Assembly (NCBI RefSeq): GCF_014651635.1
Contig: NZ_BMXG01000004.1
Coordinates: 124,001 to 188,000, forward strand
Direction of reading: 5' to 3'
Length of the DNA: 64,000 bases
From: Cerasicoccus arenae
Lineage (GTDB): Bacteria; Verrucomicrobiota; Verrucomicrobiia; Opitutales; Cerasicoccaceae
Under the pieces are notes generated by a model, which saw only the letters and a list, made by a program, of their open reading frames with translations, was not told the DNA's origin and did no database searches. Below are positions 9,180 through 18,480 of the stretch, in pieces. The position numbers and the translations under genes were made by a program. Each line of letters opens with the position of its first letter. Position 1 is the stretch's first letter.

Positions 9180-10310
9180 TCAGCTAGCCAGAATCTTTAG
9201 TAGTTGCTGAGCAACATGCGGCGTCAAATTTTTGACGGGAAATGATGGAGGATCTCTGAATAACTGAGAATTCAAATCCTTCAGTTGTAGGATCTGGCCA
9301 GAGGGAAATAGTTCTGGGGCAATTCCAATTGTATCAGACGAACCATGGGCAATTACTGGTTTGCCGCGTTCGAGTATTGCGATCGAAGTGCTGCTTTTTC
9401 CAATGCTTTCCAACGGCGTTGTTGCTAGGCCGAAATCTACTGCCTGAATTAATTTATCGATATTATCTGAGGAGAGTTCGCCTAGACGTAGGTATTCTAT
9501 TTGTTCTGTTGGTGCCGATTGAAATGCCTCCCAAGCACCCTCACCGCGATCAATTTGACCAGCAGACAGGATGTATGCCCGAAGACCAGCTTGCTTGAGC
9601 ATTTTATCTAATGTAAGAAGAAACTCATCAGCTGGAAAGTCAGCAGCAATACGGCCAAAGAGTAGAATGAACAAATCCTCAGCTGAAGATTTTGAAGCTA
9701 GATTTAGGCGATAATCTGCAATGGTTTTATCACTGATTGGGGCACGCAGGGGAATATTACTGTAAATGGGAAGCAGATGGACGGGGGTGGCGATTATCTT
9801 TGAAAGAAGCGTCCGGTAATATGGAATACTGGTGCAGACACTTTTTGCGCCTTTAATGAAATGTCGAAGGAGTGCCTGCTGAGCAATCCCAAGCAATCGT
9901 TCCTTGAGTTTACATTCACGGCCTAGACCGCACCAGGTTTCGTGGCACATCCAATGCAATGGTATTGAGCCGATAGACTTTTTGAGCTGGCTAAGTGTCG
10001 TCCACGGGAGTCCTTTATAATGATAAGCAAAAGGCACGTATTGAAGAATCAACTGCCGAGGTTGATTGGTATCGAGCCAGGAAGTTAGATGAGCTTTTCG
10101 TTCTCCTTTGGTGAGCTTCTCTGGCAGTCTCAGAACCATAATGCCGTCTTGAAGTTCTTCAGTAGGTGTCTCGACGTAAGGGTCAGCCAGGGCCAGTATG
10201 ATAGTGCTTTCTCCAAGGGTATTCAAAGCTTGAGCTAGGCGACGAGAATAATCTCCAACGCCGTTACGGTTTGGCTCTAACGATCCGCATATTAGGCCGA
10301 TACTTCTCAT
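9180..10310 (-). CDS. Divergent GT-B-like glycosyltransferase
   Basis: 376 residues with a GT4-like plan: MRSIGLICGSLEPNRNGVGD at the N-terminus with the GVGDYSRRL helix, and FILLFGRIAADFPADEF where the second domain begins. The E-x7-E signature is not recognisable; the corresponding region reads ATTPLESIGKSSTSIAILE. It may therefore be an unusual transferase or one with an altered donor site. It overlaps its upstream neighbour by 4 bp. AT-rich codon use compared with the housekeeping genes. Function is inferred from context only. Confidence 0.65.
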   Translation of the reverse strand: MRSIGLICGSLEPNRNGVGDYSRRLAQALNTLGESTIILALADPYVETPTEELQDGIMVLRLPEKLTKGERKAHLTSWLDTNQPRQLILQYVPFAYHYKGLPWTTLSQLKKSIGSIPLHWMCHETWCGLGRECKLKERLLGIAQQALLRHFIKGAKSVCTSIPYYRTLLSKIIATPVHLLPIYSNIPLRAPISDKTIADYRLNLASKSSAEDLFILLFGRIAADFPADEFLLTLDKMLKQAGLRAYILSAGQIDRGEGAWEAFQSAPTEQIEYLRLGELSSDNIDKLIQAVDFGLATTPLESIGKSSTSIAILERGKPVIAHGSSDTIGIAPELFPSGQILQLKDLNSQLFRDPPSFPVKNLTPHVAQQLLKILAS

Positions 10311-11215
10311 CGACGTTTGAGGAATTTGAAATTCAAGTAAGGAGCTAGTAATACCCTCGGGTGAATTATTCCACGTGCAGCATGGCGTATTCTAGTTATT
10401 AATGACCTCGGAGCTTGAGGAGCTTCGGGATAATCGGTTCCAAAAATATCCCTCCAGCATTCTCGACTTTCCACTAACCGAACATCATCCATGGTTTCTG
10501 ATTTAGACAATGGGTGAAATCTGTAATATCCTAAAAATTGATTAATGAGATGGATTGGATATTTTGCATAAATTCGGCAGAAGAAATCTAGATCCAGGGC
10601 AAACGAAAGCGATTCATTGAATCCTCCTAGTTCGTCAAATGCCTGACTCTTCCAAAAGGCAGTTTCGGAGTTGATGTTATAGGGTGTCTCATCTGGATTA
10701 AAGGGAATGCTATGGCTCCAGCCAGCAACGTTGTCTGAAGCATCAATCAGAATACGTTCGCCGTGCACCAACATGGATTCAGGGTGCTGGGCGAATGTTT
10801 TTACAATACGGCTTATTGCGCCTTGAGCTAGCATGTCATCACTATTAAGAAATGACATGATGTCGCCGGTTGCTCTTTGAGCACCTTCATTAACGGCTGC
10901 AGATTGACCATTGTCTGAGTGGCTACGAGCATAGGCTAGGGCAGACCTGTAATGCTCAATGATCTCAGCTGAACCATCTTTACTTCCGCCATCAAGCACC
11001 AAGCACTCTACATTCGGATAATCCTGACAAAGGACCGACCGAATCGCAGCTTCCAAGTAATCAGCTTGATTGAAACTCGGAATAATAACGGATACCCGTG
11101 GAGTCTCTGATTCAATGCCGGTCAGTCGATTGACTCGACATTGAAACGGCCAAGCCTTTCTGGGCTTGAGAATAGGTATGTCAGTTGGCGTTGAAAGACT
11201 CATACCAATTTTCAT
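10307..11215 (-). CDS. Family 2 glycosyltransferase
   Basis: GT2 domain with VSVIIPSFNQADYLEAAIRS, then CLVLDGGSKDGSAEII, MSFLNSDDMLAQGAI (the DxD-equivalent SDD) and ALDLDFFCRI near the acceptor site. About 302 residues if the ATG at 11215 is used. That start has GGAA 8-9 bases upstream and gives a 35-bp overlap with the preceding gene; an ATG at 11203 is an alternative. An unusual feature is the N-terminal extension of about 40 residues before the catalytic domain. Sugar unknown. Confidence 0.83.
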   Translation of the reverse strand: MKIGMSLSTPTDIPILKPRKAWPFQCRVNRLTGIESETPRVSVIIPSFNQADYLEAAIRSVLCQDYPNVECLVLDGGSKDGSAEIIEHYRSALAYARSHSDNGQSAAVNEGAQRATGDIMSFLNSDDMLAQGAISRIVKTFAQHPESMLVHGERILIDASDNVAGWSHSIPFNPDETPYNINSETAFWKSQAFDELGGFNESLSFALDLDFFCRIYAKYPIHLINQFLGYYRFHPLSKSETMDDVRLVESRECWRDIFGTDYPEAPQAPRSLITRIRHAARGIIHPRVLLAPYLNFKFLKRR

Positions 11216-12425
11216 AAAGTGATTCCGTTTGCTGCACGTGATTTTCAAGCTCGAATGTCTTAACTGCAAACTCACGTGCGGCACTTTTTAAGCGAAATAA
11301 GAGCGACGGATTTGAAATGAGTCGAGAAATTGCAGCGTGAAATTCCTCGGAAGTTAAGCCCTCAACCAGCAAGCCAGTTGTTTCGTTTTTAACCATGTCA
11401 GGAATGCCACCGATTCGATTTGCGATGACTGGCACACCACAAGCCATGCTTTCTTGGATGATCAGTGGCAAGTTATCCCCGCGAGATGAAAAGAGAGTGA
11501 TGTCCGCTGAACTGTAAGCACGAACTTTTTCGGTATCACTGGCTAGATGGCCTAATGCCGTAACGGGAATTCTGGCATCAATGCTGTTGCGCAAATCGCC
11601 GTTGCCGAATGTGAGCACTTGAAGTCGATCAGGATGCTCATGAGCAACAGCGTTGATTGCATGGCAGAGAATGTCTTGTGGTTTTCGGGGATCGCGTAGG
11701 TTTGCGCTCGCGAGCAAAATGGTGAAACGCTTTGGCTCTAACGCTAGCTGTTCTTTACACTTGGCTTGATTGCTTGGGGAATAGGTTTGGGTGTCCAGCC
11801 CATAGGGCAAAACTGACACCGGTAAATCGCGCCCAATGCCTTCTCGGACGCAATCAGCGAGCCATTGGCTTGGAGTGATGACATGGATGCGTGAGCGGCT
11901 GAGCGCCCAGCGTTTAAGCTTCCATTCCGTTGAAGTCCAATCATGGGAAACGCCGGGATAGGCATTTAGATAGGGACACTTGCCGCATCCACTTCTCCAT
12001 CGCTCACAGTCGATGCTGAATCCACAATGCCCAGTGATTGGCCACATGTCGTGTATTGTCCAGACTACTGGCTTTGCTTTAGATAGACTCGGGAGGGTCA
12101 GGAAATTGAAATAATCGGGATGGAGATTATGCAAATGAATGATTTTTGAATCCTTGAACTGTGCCTCCCCCTTTAAAGAAAATGTCTGTGTTCGGAGGGG
12201 CGAAATCGTCAGCCGATCTTTACTTGGTAGGGCCAATAATCGATCAAAAAGTCTCGGCTTGATTTGGCTGTAGTCAGAGGGATAGTCCGCAGTCGCTACA
12301 CCAATATCTTTGACCATCCATGTTACATCATGGCCTTTGGAGCGCAGTCCCGCTGCTAGGCGTTCCGCCGCAATTGTTGCACCGCCACCACCGAACCTTG
12401 TGTGATTTATGAAAAGTTGCTTCAA
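11181..12425 (-). CDS. Family 4 glycosyltransferase with a cysteine cluster (WcaC-like)
   Basis: 414 residues. MKQLFINHTRFGGGGATIAA and HLHNLHPDYFNF give the first domain, VVWTIHDMWPITGHCGFSID is followed by three further cysteines (C..W..GCGKC). This Cys-rich loop is typical of the colanic-acid WcaC/mannosyltransferase-like group. The second domain has FTILLASANLRDPRKP and a D-x7-E variant of the catalytic motif (GDNLPLIIQESMACG). It overlaps the upstream gene by 4 bp. The metal-binding role of the cysteines is inference. Confidence 0.83.
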   Translation of the reverse strand: MKQLFINHTRFGGGGATIAAERLAAGLRSKGHDVTWMVKDIGVATADYPSDYSQIKPRLFDRLLALPSKDRLTISPLRTQTFSLKGEAQFKDSKIIHLHNLHPDYFNFLTLPSLSKAKPVVWTIHDMWPITGHCGFSIDCERWRSGCGKCPYLNAYPGVSHDWTSTEWKLKRWALSRSRIHVITPSQWLADCVREGIGRDLPVSVLPYGLDTQTYSPSNQAKCKEQLALEPKRFTILLASANLRDPRKPQDILCHAINAVAHEHPDRLQVLTFGNGDLRNSIDARIPVTALGHLASDTEKVRAYSSADITLFSSRGDNLPLIIQESMACGVPVIANRIGGIPDMVKNETTGLLVEGLTSEEFHAAISRLISNPSLLFRLKSAAREFAVKTFELENHVQQTESLYENWYESFNAN

Positions 12426-13525
12426 GGGCGACGGCTTGTTTGCTCGATTGCTTCAATGTAACGTGCAGCCATTATTTCATCGGTGTACTCACTGGACTTC
12501 ATCGATTGGAAGACCTGCTCCTGAAGATTTCTTCGGGTGCTTTTTTCATTAACGAGCTTATGGATAACCTGCGCCATAGATTTCGTGTCACTGATCTCAA
12601 CAACGAGCTGCTTATCCAACTTTAGAATGAAATCAAGAGGCTCGCCCACTCCGCTGTAGACAATTGGAATGCATCCTCGCCCCATCGCTTCTAAGAGAGC
12701 CATGGGGGTGCCTTCATATTCTGATGTCATCAAGATCACATCAGCCGCATCCATTGCCTCCCAGACTTTCGTTCGAGAAATTGATCCCGTCAAAGTAACA
12801 CGATCACCAGCAACGGAAAAATTCGATCGTAGCTTTTCACGCAACGAGCCTTCCCCGATAATTTGCAAGTGGAAATTAATGTTTAGCGATAGCAGTCGAT
12901 TGACCAGTGGAACCAAATCAGATGCTCGCTTTTGCTGATCCTCAAGCCTGCCACACCAGATGATTTCAATGGGGCCGTCTTGCGTTTTGCTGGATAGTTG
13001 GGAGGGGAGCGTTACGCCATTTGGAATCACTGATACTGAATGGTCTGCATCTAGCTGATCACACATAGCCTTGGCTTCTTTGCTAACCGAAATAACCGGT
13101 TGCCAGTAATCGCGATGATTTTTCCAGCGCGTCAGATTATCACTATCGGGTGAATGGACGACGCCGACCTGTTGAATGCCGGGCACATTACAGGGCCGCA
13201 AATAAGTTAAATGCCCACAAAAATAGATGGCTGGAGCCAAGGACTTGAGAATTCGTTTACACTGCCGATGCAAGTGAAGTCGCTGGAGGCGGGACCAATC
13301 ACGTCCTCTTGGTACAAGAACACGCAGGATTTGAGGAAGCGGATGGATACACTGCCGGGGGGTGAACAGTAGTGATTCATTACTCATCCGGGTCTTGCTT
13401 TCTAGCGAGAGGAACTCCACTCGATGACCCATTCGTTTAAGCCCTTGAGCTAAGAACCAATGGACGGAATCAACACCGGTAGGATCATCCGGTGAGACTG
13501 CAAAGATAAATGTTTTTACGCTCAA
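12422..13525 (-). CDS. Family 4 glycosyltransferase
   Basis: 367-residue GT4 protein: IEIIWCGRLEDQQKRASDLV begins the second domain, LQIIGEGSLREKLR and EYEGTPMALLEAMGRG contain the E-x7-E motif. It lies 5 bp downstream of the acyltransferase gene and overlaps the next transferase by 4 bp. Acceptor and donor unknown. Confidence 0.86.
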   Translation of the reverse strand: MSVKTFIFAVSPDDPTGVDSVHWFLAQGLKRMGHRVEFLSLESKTRMSNESLLFTPRQCIHPLPQILRVLVPRGRDWSRLQRLHLHRQCKRILKSLAPAIYFCGHLTYLRPCNVPGIQQVGVVHSPDSDNLTRWKNHRDYWQPVISVSKEAKAMCDQLDADHSVSVIPNGVTLPSQLSSKTQDGPIEIIWCGRLEDQQKRASDLVPLVNRLLSLNINFHLQIIGEGSLREKLRSNFSVAGDRVTLTGSISRTKVWEAMDAADVILMTSEYEGTPMALLEAMGRGCIPIVYSGVGEPLDFILKLDKQLVVEISDTKSMAQVIHKLVNEKSTRRNLQEQVFQSMKSSEYTDEIMAARYIEAIEQTSRRP

Positions 13526-13530
13526 TTCGT

Positions 13531-14589
13531 TTAGTATTGGAAGCGCCGCTTCAACTTAAGAATTGGTTTTTCAAACCAATGCCACGAAGTGGTGGCTAAT
13601 AGAAGCGTGAACACCGTCCATATCGGAATAAAGAGCCACGGATTTGTCATGGAATCGGAAGTGCCCGAAAGTGAAATAAATTTATATACGAAAAATAGAG
13701 AGATAAAATGGTATAGATAGATCCCATAGCTTATTTTTCCAAGGTAAACGAGTGGCTTGCAGTCTAGTATTTTCGGAAAGCGGCTCGTGCGCCCTTCGGT
13801 CGAAGTTGCCCAAGTGATACAGCCAATAAAGAAGATGCTGGATGCAAGTAGCCCTAAGGTCGGTCCTTGCAATGACCATATGGGTGCATGCATCGATCCG
13901 ATGTATACAATTGCAGCGATGGCCATCACCCCGATAAATATCTTATTCCACTGCTGCGCAATTCGCTGAAAGTTTCCATTGGATATCTGAGCGAGTATAG
14001 ATCCACCGATGAGTGCGTCGAGTTGGCTAGTGGGCAAGTTTCTAACCGAGAGGTAGTCCCAGCCTATGGAGAGTAATATGCCCCGAGATAAGACTGATAA
14101 GACAATGAGCAAAATGCTGATTTGCAACAGACGATTTGGTGATGGGAGAAGAACGATCCATGGCCAAATGAGGTAAAATTGCTCTTCAATACAGAGGCTC
14201 CAAATATGCCCAAGATATGGATAGTCGCCATTTGGCGAAACTGCTTGCTGGATATTGAATACGTACAGTAAGGCGCTGGCAAAAACTGGCAAGGTATACG
14301 TGACCCCAAATGCAAGGCACGTGAATAGCATTGCATAGTAAGGTGGGAAAATACGTAAAAATCGCCGTGCGAAGAATGAACGTATTATGGATGAAAAAGA
14401 GGATCCTCGCTTCTTGGATTCCAGCAAAATGCCGGTTATTAAATAACCACTGAGAACAAAAAAACATTGGACTCCCAATGCGCCCCATGAAAATAAGTGC
14501 ACGAAGGATGCTGCTGGTATATAATGTTCTACTAGAACACCAGTGACAGCGAGGGCACGAATCCCATCCAATTTCGGATAGTATTTCAT
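13531..14589 (-). CDS. Acyltransferase 3 family membrane protein
   Basis: Integral-membrane O-acyltransferase of 352 residues with about ten hydrophobic segments. Family landmarks: DGIRALAVTGVLVEHY with the R-x10-H pair (R11, H22), CFFVLSGYLITG, FFARRFLRIFPPYY and SLCIEEQFYLIWP. Such enzymes transfer acetyl or other acyl groups to sugars on the periplasmic side. Here it probably O-acetylates the polymer made by the surrounding glycosyltransferases. The gene is noticeably AT-rich compared with the flanking housekeeping DNA. Confidence 0.9.
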   Translation of the reverse strand: MKYYPKLDGIRALAVTGVLVEHYIPAASFVHLFSWGALGVQCFFVLSGYLITGILLESKKRGSSFSSIIRSFFARRFLRIFPPYYAMLFTCLAFGVTYTLPVFASALLYVFNIQQAVSPNGDYPYLGHIWSLCIEEQFYLIWPWIVLLPSPNRLLQISILLIVLSVLSRGILLSIGWDYLSVRNLPTSQLDALIGGSILAQISNGNFQRIAQQWNKIFIGVMAIAAIVYIGSMHAPIWSLQGPTLGLLASSIFFIGCITWATSTEGRTSRFPKILDCKPLVYLGKISYGIYLYHFISLFFVYKFISLSGTSDSMTNPWLFIPIWTVFTLLLATTSWHWFEKPILKLKRRFQY

Positions 14590-14616
14590 CTTAGAATTGG
14601 CCGGATGGAAGCGGCA

Positions 14617-15576
14617 TTAATCTAATTTCTTCAGGCAATCCGTGGAGACTCCGATTCGGCCCAGCATTGCGTCGATGAGCACTTGGTGCCGATCATATTG
14701 ATGTATGATTGGTATAATCGAGCCATCAAAATTTCTAACGAGGCCTTCTTCGTCCGGGAGGAAATTATCCACTGGTTCGTAGCCAAGAGTTAAGATCGGG
14801 CCGGATCCATTTTCCCAAATACGGTAATTCGAGACCTTCTCATTAACGATCATACCATTATGAGCGGCTTGGTCTGTTCCGTCTACATTAGTCATTCGGG
14901 CATTGGTGGCAGTGAGTTCGTCCGTCATGCTACGCAAATAATCTAAGATGCCCTCAGTTGTCCCTATCGTTGTGCCCGAACAGGATACGCGCCTCTCTGA
15001 ATGGCGTTTAAGATCCTCTTCGCCATATAGTCCACGAAACCAGAAGCTGTTGACGGGGCACGAACCAATCCGGGCATTGGGGTGCTCTAGGAAAAAGTTT
15101 AGCTCCGAATTCGTTGGGTAGCTGAAGGGATCAGCTTGAAAGAAAACATCACGGACATCAGTCAATAGGACATTGCTGAAGCGGTCCTTATTCGCAGCGA
15201 TATAGAGGTAGTAATACAAATACCGAGCACTGGTAATTTTCAGGTAATGCACTCCAACAAAGTTGCGGAAGCGCCGTTTTTGATCCTGATTGCCTGGCCA
15301 GTATTGAGAAAACGGCACATAGCTATGCAGCGGGATATTAATCCAATGCCGAGTGAAGCGTTTCTCGACAACAAATTGCGGCAAGAACTTCTTGAACTTT
15401 TCAACCTCAACTAAATTTATTTGATAGCCGTAATCCTTGGTCTCTAGAGAGGAAAGGCTATCGTTGATTAGAAGGCAGACTTCACCTGAAAAGTTTACTT
15501 GCTTGAGGCTTGTCAGAAACGGGCGAACATTCGCCTCAGTCAGATTGGTTGTACAACCAATGATCAGGTTTTTCAT
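14617..15576 (-). CDS. Unrecognised GT-A-like protein in the glycan operon
   Basis: 319 residues, no signal peptide or membrane segment. It opens MKNLIIGCTTNLTEANVRPF and has NVLLTDVRDVFFQADPF near residue 150, a DVRD stretch that looks like the DxD nucleotide-sugar/metal site of GT-A transferases. Later come SCSGTTIGTTEGIL and a NVDGTDQAAHNGMI segment, also reminiscent of GT8/GT77-type enzymes. I do not recognise the family with confidence. Position, between an acyltransferase and a GT61 gene with short gaps, supports a role in glycan assembly. Confidence 0.55.
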   Translation of the reverse strand: MKNLIIGCTTNLTEANVRPFLTSLKQVNFSGEVCLLINDSLSSLETKDYGYQINLVEVEKFKKFLPQFVVEKRFTRHWINIPLHSYVPFSQYWPGNQDQKRRFRNFVGVHYLKITSARYLYYYLYIAANKDRFSNVLLTDVRDVFFQADPFSYPTNSELNFFLEHPNARIGSCPVNSFWFRGLYGEEDLKRHSERRVSCSGTTIGTTEGILDYLRSMTDELTATNARMTNVDGTDQAAHNGMIVNEKVSNYRIWENGSGPILTLGYEPVDNFLPDEEGLVRNFDGSIIPIIHQYDRHQVLIDAMLGRIGVSTDCLKKLD

Positions 15577-15579
15577 TAT

Positions 15580-16662
15580 TTAATCGGTTGAGAGTTTCTC
15601 AGTCATGCTGGAAATAACTGTTAATAGCTGATCGACATCAACGACCAGATCTGCCTTTAACTCGCTCACCTCCTCTGGCGGGAAGTGTGGGCAGTAGGTA
15701 TAGTAGTAATCTAAATCTAGTGAATGCGCTAGGCGGAAGAAACAGGATGCCCAGTCGTTCAATTTTTGTATTTCAAGCACTTTGGCATCTGGTGGCAAAA
15801 AGAGCATGTTGGACAAGCCAGCTCCATGGATTCCAACAAAAAGCTCGGCATTCGCACAGAGCTTCATCTGTTCCAGTAGGCTGTAGTCTTCGAAATAGAC
15901 AGTTTGAAACCCGAGAGGCTTTAATGCCGATTCGACTTCGTCCTCGTTGATTATTTTTCGTTTGGGAGCTTTTTTTCGACTAATGAATAAGCGAGTTCGT
16001 TTCTTTGGGTTACGCTTAATGCCCGCCTGTTGAATGAGGTGGTCACGCAAGGCCTTCATGAGTGGCGGGTTAAATTGGTAGCCGCTTCCCATTTGGGAGA
16101 CCCATCGCATTTTTTTGAATTTACTGCGTGATGCGGGCTTCATCATATCGAACCGAACATCTGGAAAAAAGTTCAATGACTCATGGACGAAGCTTAACGG
16201 CTGGAGGCAACCTGGCAGGTAAATATGAGGTTTCTCTTGGAGCAAGCTTGCTAGGTAAATACGCGGTAGCGCCTCGACTAACCAATGATAGAAACCGATA
16301 GAGTAGGTGTCGGTGCACCAATAAACCTCGTTGTTAACGCGCTCCAATTTATACAGCAGGAAATCTCTCGCCCAGCGTCTTAGACGATGATCAGCGTAGA
16401 GGGCGGTCACGTTTTTCATCTCATCGTGGTCAGGCTGAAAGTAAAATGGATGTGATTCCAGTAGCGGCTGGAAGCGCTTGTAGATTATGCCCGTCGAAGA
16501 AACTAGCACATTGTGGAGCGTCTTGAGCTCCATCTGTGGGAGTGGTCGCTCAAAGTATGATTGGTAAATCCCACGGTGCTCATCATCCACATTACGCGGC
16601 AGCCAAGGGAGCATTGTACCGTGGCAATCGAAAACATTTTGAACTAAATCAGAACTATGCAT
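15580..16662 (-). CDS. GT61-family (DUF563) glycosyltransferase
   Basis: 360 residues. The C-terminal half carries the GT61/DUF563 signature: RTRLFISRKKAPKRKIINED, then FEDYSLLEQMKLCANAEL, FVGIHGAGLSNMLFLPP and KVLEIQKLNDW. A middle SIGFYHWLVEALPRIY segment (family HW...LPR) is also present. GT61 includes xylosyl- and N-acetylglucosaminyltransferases; the sugar here cannot be predicted. It overlaps the acetyltransferase gene by 8 bp and ends 3 bp before the next gene. Confidence 0.88.
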   Translation of the reverse strand: MHSSDLVQNVFDCHGTMLPWLPRNVDDEHRGIYQSYFERPLPQMELKTLHNVLVSSTGIIYKRFQPLLESHPFYFQPDHDEMKNVTALYADHRLRRWARDFLLYKLERVNNEVYWCTDTYSIGFYHWLVEALPRIYLASLLQEKPHIYLPGCLQPLSFVHESLNFFPDVRFDMMKPASRSKFKKMRWVSQMGSGYQFNPPLMKALRDHLIQQAGIKRNPKKRTRLFISRKKAPKRKIINEDEVESALKPLGFQTVYFEDYSLLEQMKLCANAELFVGIHGAGLSNMLFLPPDAKVLEIQKLNDWASCFFRLAHSLDLDYYYTYCPHFPPEEVSELKADLVVDVDQLLTVISSMTEKLSTD

Positions 16663-17263
16663 CCGTTGATGACTGAGCGTTTTTTATTTGAATGACAGCA
16701 GGAACTCCAACAGCAGTAGCTCCAGCTGGAACGTCGCACAACACCACGGCATTTGCGCCAATTTTTGCACCATCTCCAATTGTTATATCACCGAGCACTT
16801 TTGCGCCGGCACCAATAAAGACATTATTGCCAATCGTTGGGAGTTGGCCTGGCGCAAGATAGCCAACCGTCACTTGTTGATTAATCCAACAATTCGTGCC
16901 GATTTCGCGCGCGGCTATTATCGTGGAGAAAGCATGCTGGAGGAACATTCCGCCGCCAATTTTGTTAGCAGTTATATAGAGAGAGGTCTGTGGCGGTGTC
17001 ATGCGATTGCACCAAGCCAAGAGGCATTTTTTAACGAAGTTATTTGGCGCTCCAACGCGATAGTAGAACAGACTACGAAATTCCGGGAAGTTGTGGAAAC
17101 AATTAACGAAAGATTGCCGACTAAAAGTCGCGGAGTTGGTCCAGCGAAAAAGATCTTGGGCAATGACATCACGGCGGCTTGATTTTTGGAAAAGAAGCCA
17201 AGCGGGGTAGGCGAACGCTGCCGCTAATCGGCTAGTCGTCGGCGTATGTATTTCAGGCTGCAT
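16655..17263 (-). CDS. Left-handed beta-helix acetyltransferase (CysE/WcaB-like)
   Basis: 202 residues with C-terminal hexapeptide repeats (TIGNNVFIGAGAKVLGDITI, then GDGAKIGANAVVLCDVPAGA, ending GVPAVI), the fold of serine acetyltransferase and of polysaccharide acetyltransferases. The N-terminal 60 residues, with DLFRWTNSATFSRQSFVNCF, fit the serine-acetyltransferase-like group often found in capsule loci rather than a cysteine-pathway CysE. Likely acetylates a sugar or sugar nucleotide in the cytoplasm. A 44-bp gap precedes it. Confidence 0.82.
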   Translation of the reverse strand: MQPEIHTPTTSRLAAAFAYPAWLLFQKSSRRDVIAQDLFRWTNSATFSRQSFVNCFHNFPEFRSLFYYRVGAPNNFVKKCLLAWCNRMTPPQTSLYITANKIGGGMFLQHAFSTIIAAREIGTNCWINQQVTVGYLAPGQLPTIGNNVFIGAGAKVLGDITIGDGAKIGANAVVLCDVPAGATAVGVPAVIQIKNAQSSTDA

Positions 17264-17307
17264 GACGTGTCACTGGCGAATTGAGCTTCTGGTCATTCAT
17301 TTTCAAT

Positions 17308-18477
17308 TCAAGAGCGCTCCAATGCGCGGCGTAGTTGGGCGATGCTGTTATTATAGTAGTTGTGGTAGAGCAACCGAGCGGTATTGGCTATCTTCGGTAT
17401 TTCGTCGTATGAGTTCGCTAGATGGGTAATCTTATTGGCCATTTCTTGAGCGGAATCGACCACCAAATATGCTTCATCTCTGCCAGAATCAGGGAGGCCC
17501 TGTGCGCCGATTGTGGTTGTTAAGAGCGGACGAGCGTAGGATAGAGCCTCAACTGATTTGATGCTTAATCCTGATCCAGTCTGCGCGGGATTGATTACCA
17601 AATCGCAGGCAGCATACGCTTCCATTAATGAATCAACATGACCTAGGCTCACAACTTGTTCAGCGGGCCTTACATTTTTGCTAATCGAACCGCCAACCTT
17701 TAGCAAAATACTTGGGGAAGATTGATGGACTTTAGGCCAGACTCGATTGAGGAACCAATCAAGCGCTTGTCGGTTAATGGAGTTATCTGAGCCGAGAAAT
17801 AAGATGGAATTAAGTCCTGCGGGTGGGGGGAGTGGATTTGGCTCAGCTAAATGTCCAACGGTGTAGATGGCAGCTTTTCCTTTACCTATTTCGTTTAATT
17901 TTTTTGCCTCCCAGCCTTGGATTGCCAGAACTGAATTCGCTCGCCCAATGCCTTTTCGTTCTTCTGTTTTTGTCGTAAAAAACCATTCAGGAATCAGGCC
18001 CGCCTTGAGGAATGACTTATGCCGGTCCGAAAAAATGTCGTGTGTGTCGATTACGCGATGAACAGACGAAGGAAATGCAGAAAATGCGCGGGAGAAAAAC
18101 ACGTATTCAATCAGGACGACAGAAGGCTTGAACGAATTGTTAATGCTGCGAATTGAGTCCAGTACATCGTCGTTAAAGAAATAATCAATGTGCATCGAAG
18201 CCCAACCACGGGCGGCAAGTTGCCGAGTAAGCCTATCGGGAAGTGGAATGCCAGCGACGCGAATGTGTTTCCAAGGTTTATTGTATGGTAGCACTGTCAG
18301 TTTGTCGCCCCAGTATTTGCGCATTGCATCAAGATCGCCTGCTTCGAATGGGATGTAGGCCAAATGGATGTCATAGCCTAATTCGACGAGGAGGCGATGC
18401 ATGGCAAGAATCCGTTGTGCATTGCCACTGCCTACCGGATGAGTGGGGACCGGAGTGATGATTAAAAGTTTTTTCAC
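17308..18477 (-). CDS. Family 4-type glycosyltransferase
   Basis: 389 residues: MKKLLIITPVPTHPVGSGNA at the N-terminus with the Gly-rich loop, VVLIEYVFFSRAF, SILFLGSDNSINRQALDWFL at the start of the second domain, and SGLSIKSVEALSYARPLLTT at the donor site, a variant with a single clear Glu. This arrangement is seen in GT4 proteins of polysaccharide loci. It starts 3 bp after the upstream GT2 gene. Specificity unknown. Confidence 0.82.
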   Translation of the reverse strand: MKKLLIITPVPTHPVGSGNAQRILAMHRLLVELGYDIHLAYIPFEAGDLDAMRKYWGDKLTVLPYNKPWKHIRVAGIPLPDRLTRQLAARGWASMHIDYFFNDDVLDSIRSINNSFKPSVVLIEYVFFSRAFSAFPSSVHRVIDTHDIFSDRHKSFLKAGLIPEWFFTTKTEERKGIGRANSVLAIQGWEAKKLNEIGKGKAAIYTVGHLAEPNPLPPPAGLNSILFLGSDNSINRQALDWFLNRVWPKVHQSSPSILLKVGGSISKNVRPAEQVVSLGHVDSLMEAYAACDLVINPAQTGSGLSIKSVEALSYARPLLTTTIGAQGLPDSGRDEAYLVVDSAQEMANKITHLANSYDEIPKIANTARLLYHNYYNNSIAQLRRALERS

Positions 18478-18480
18478 TCC

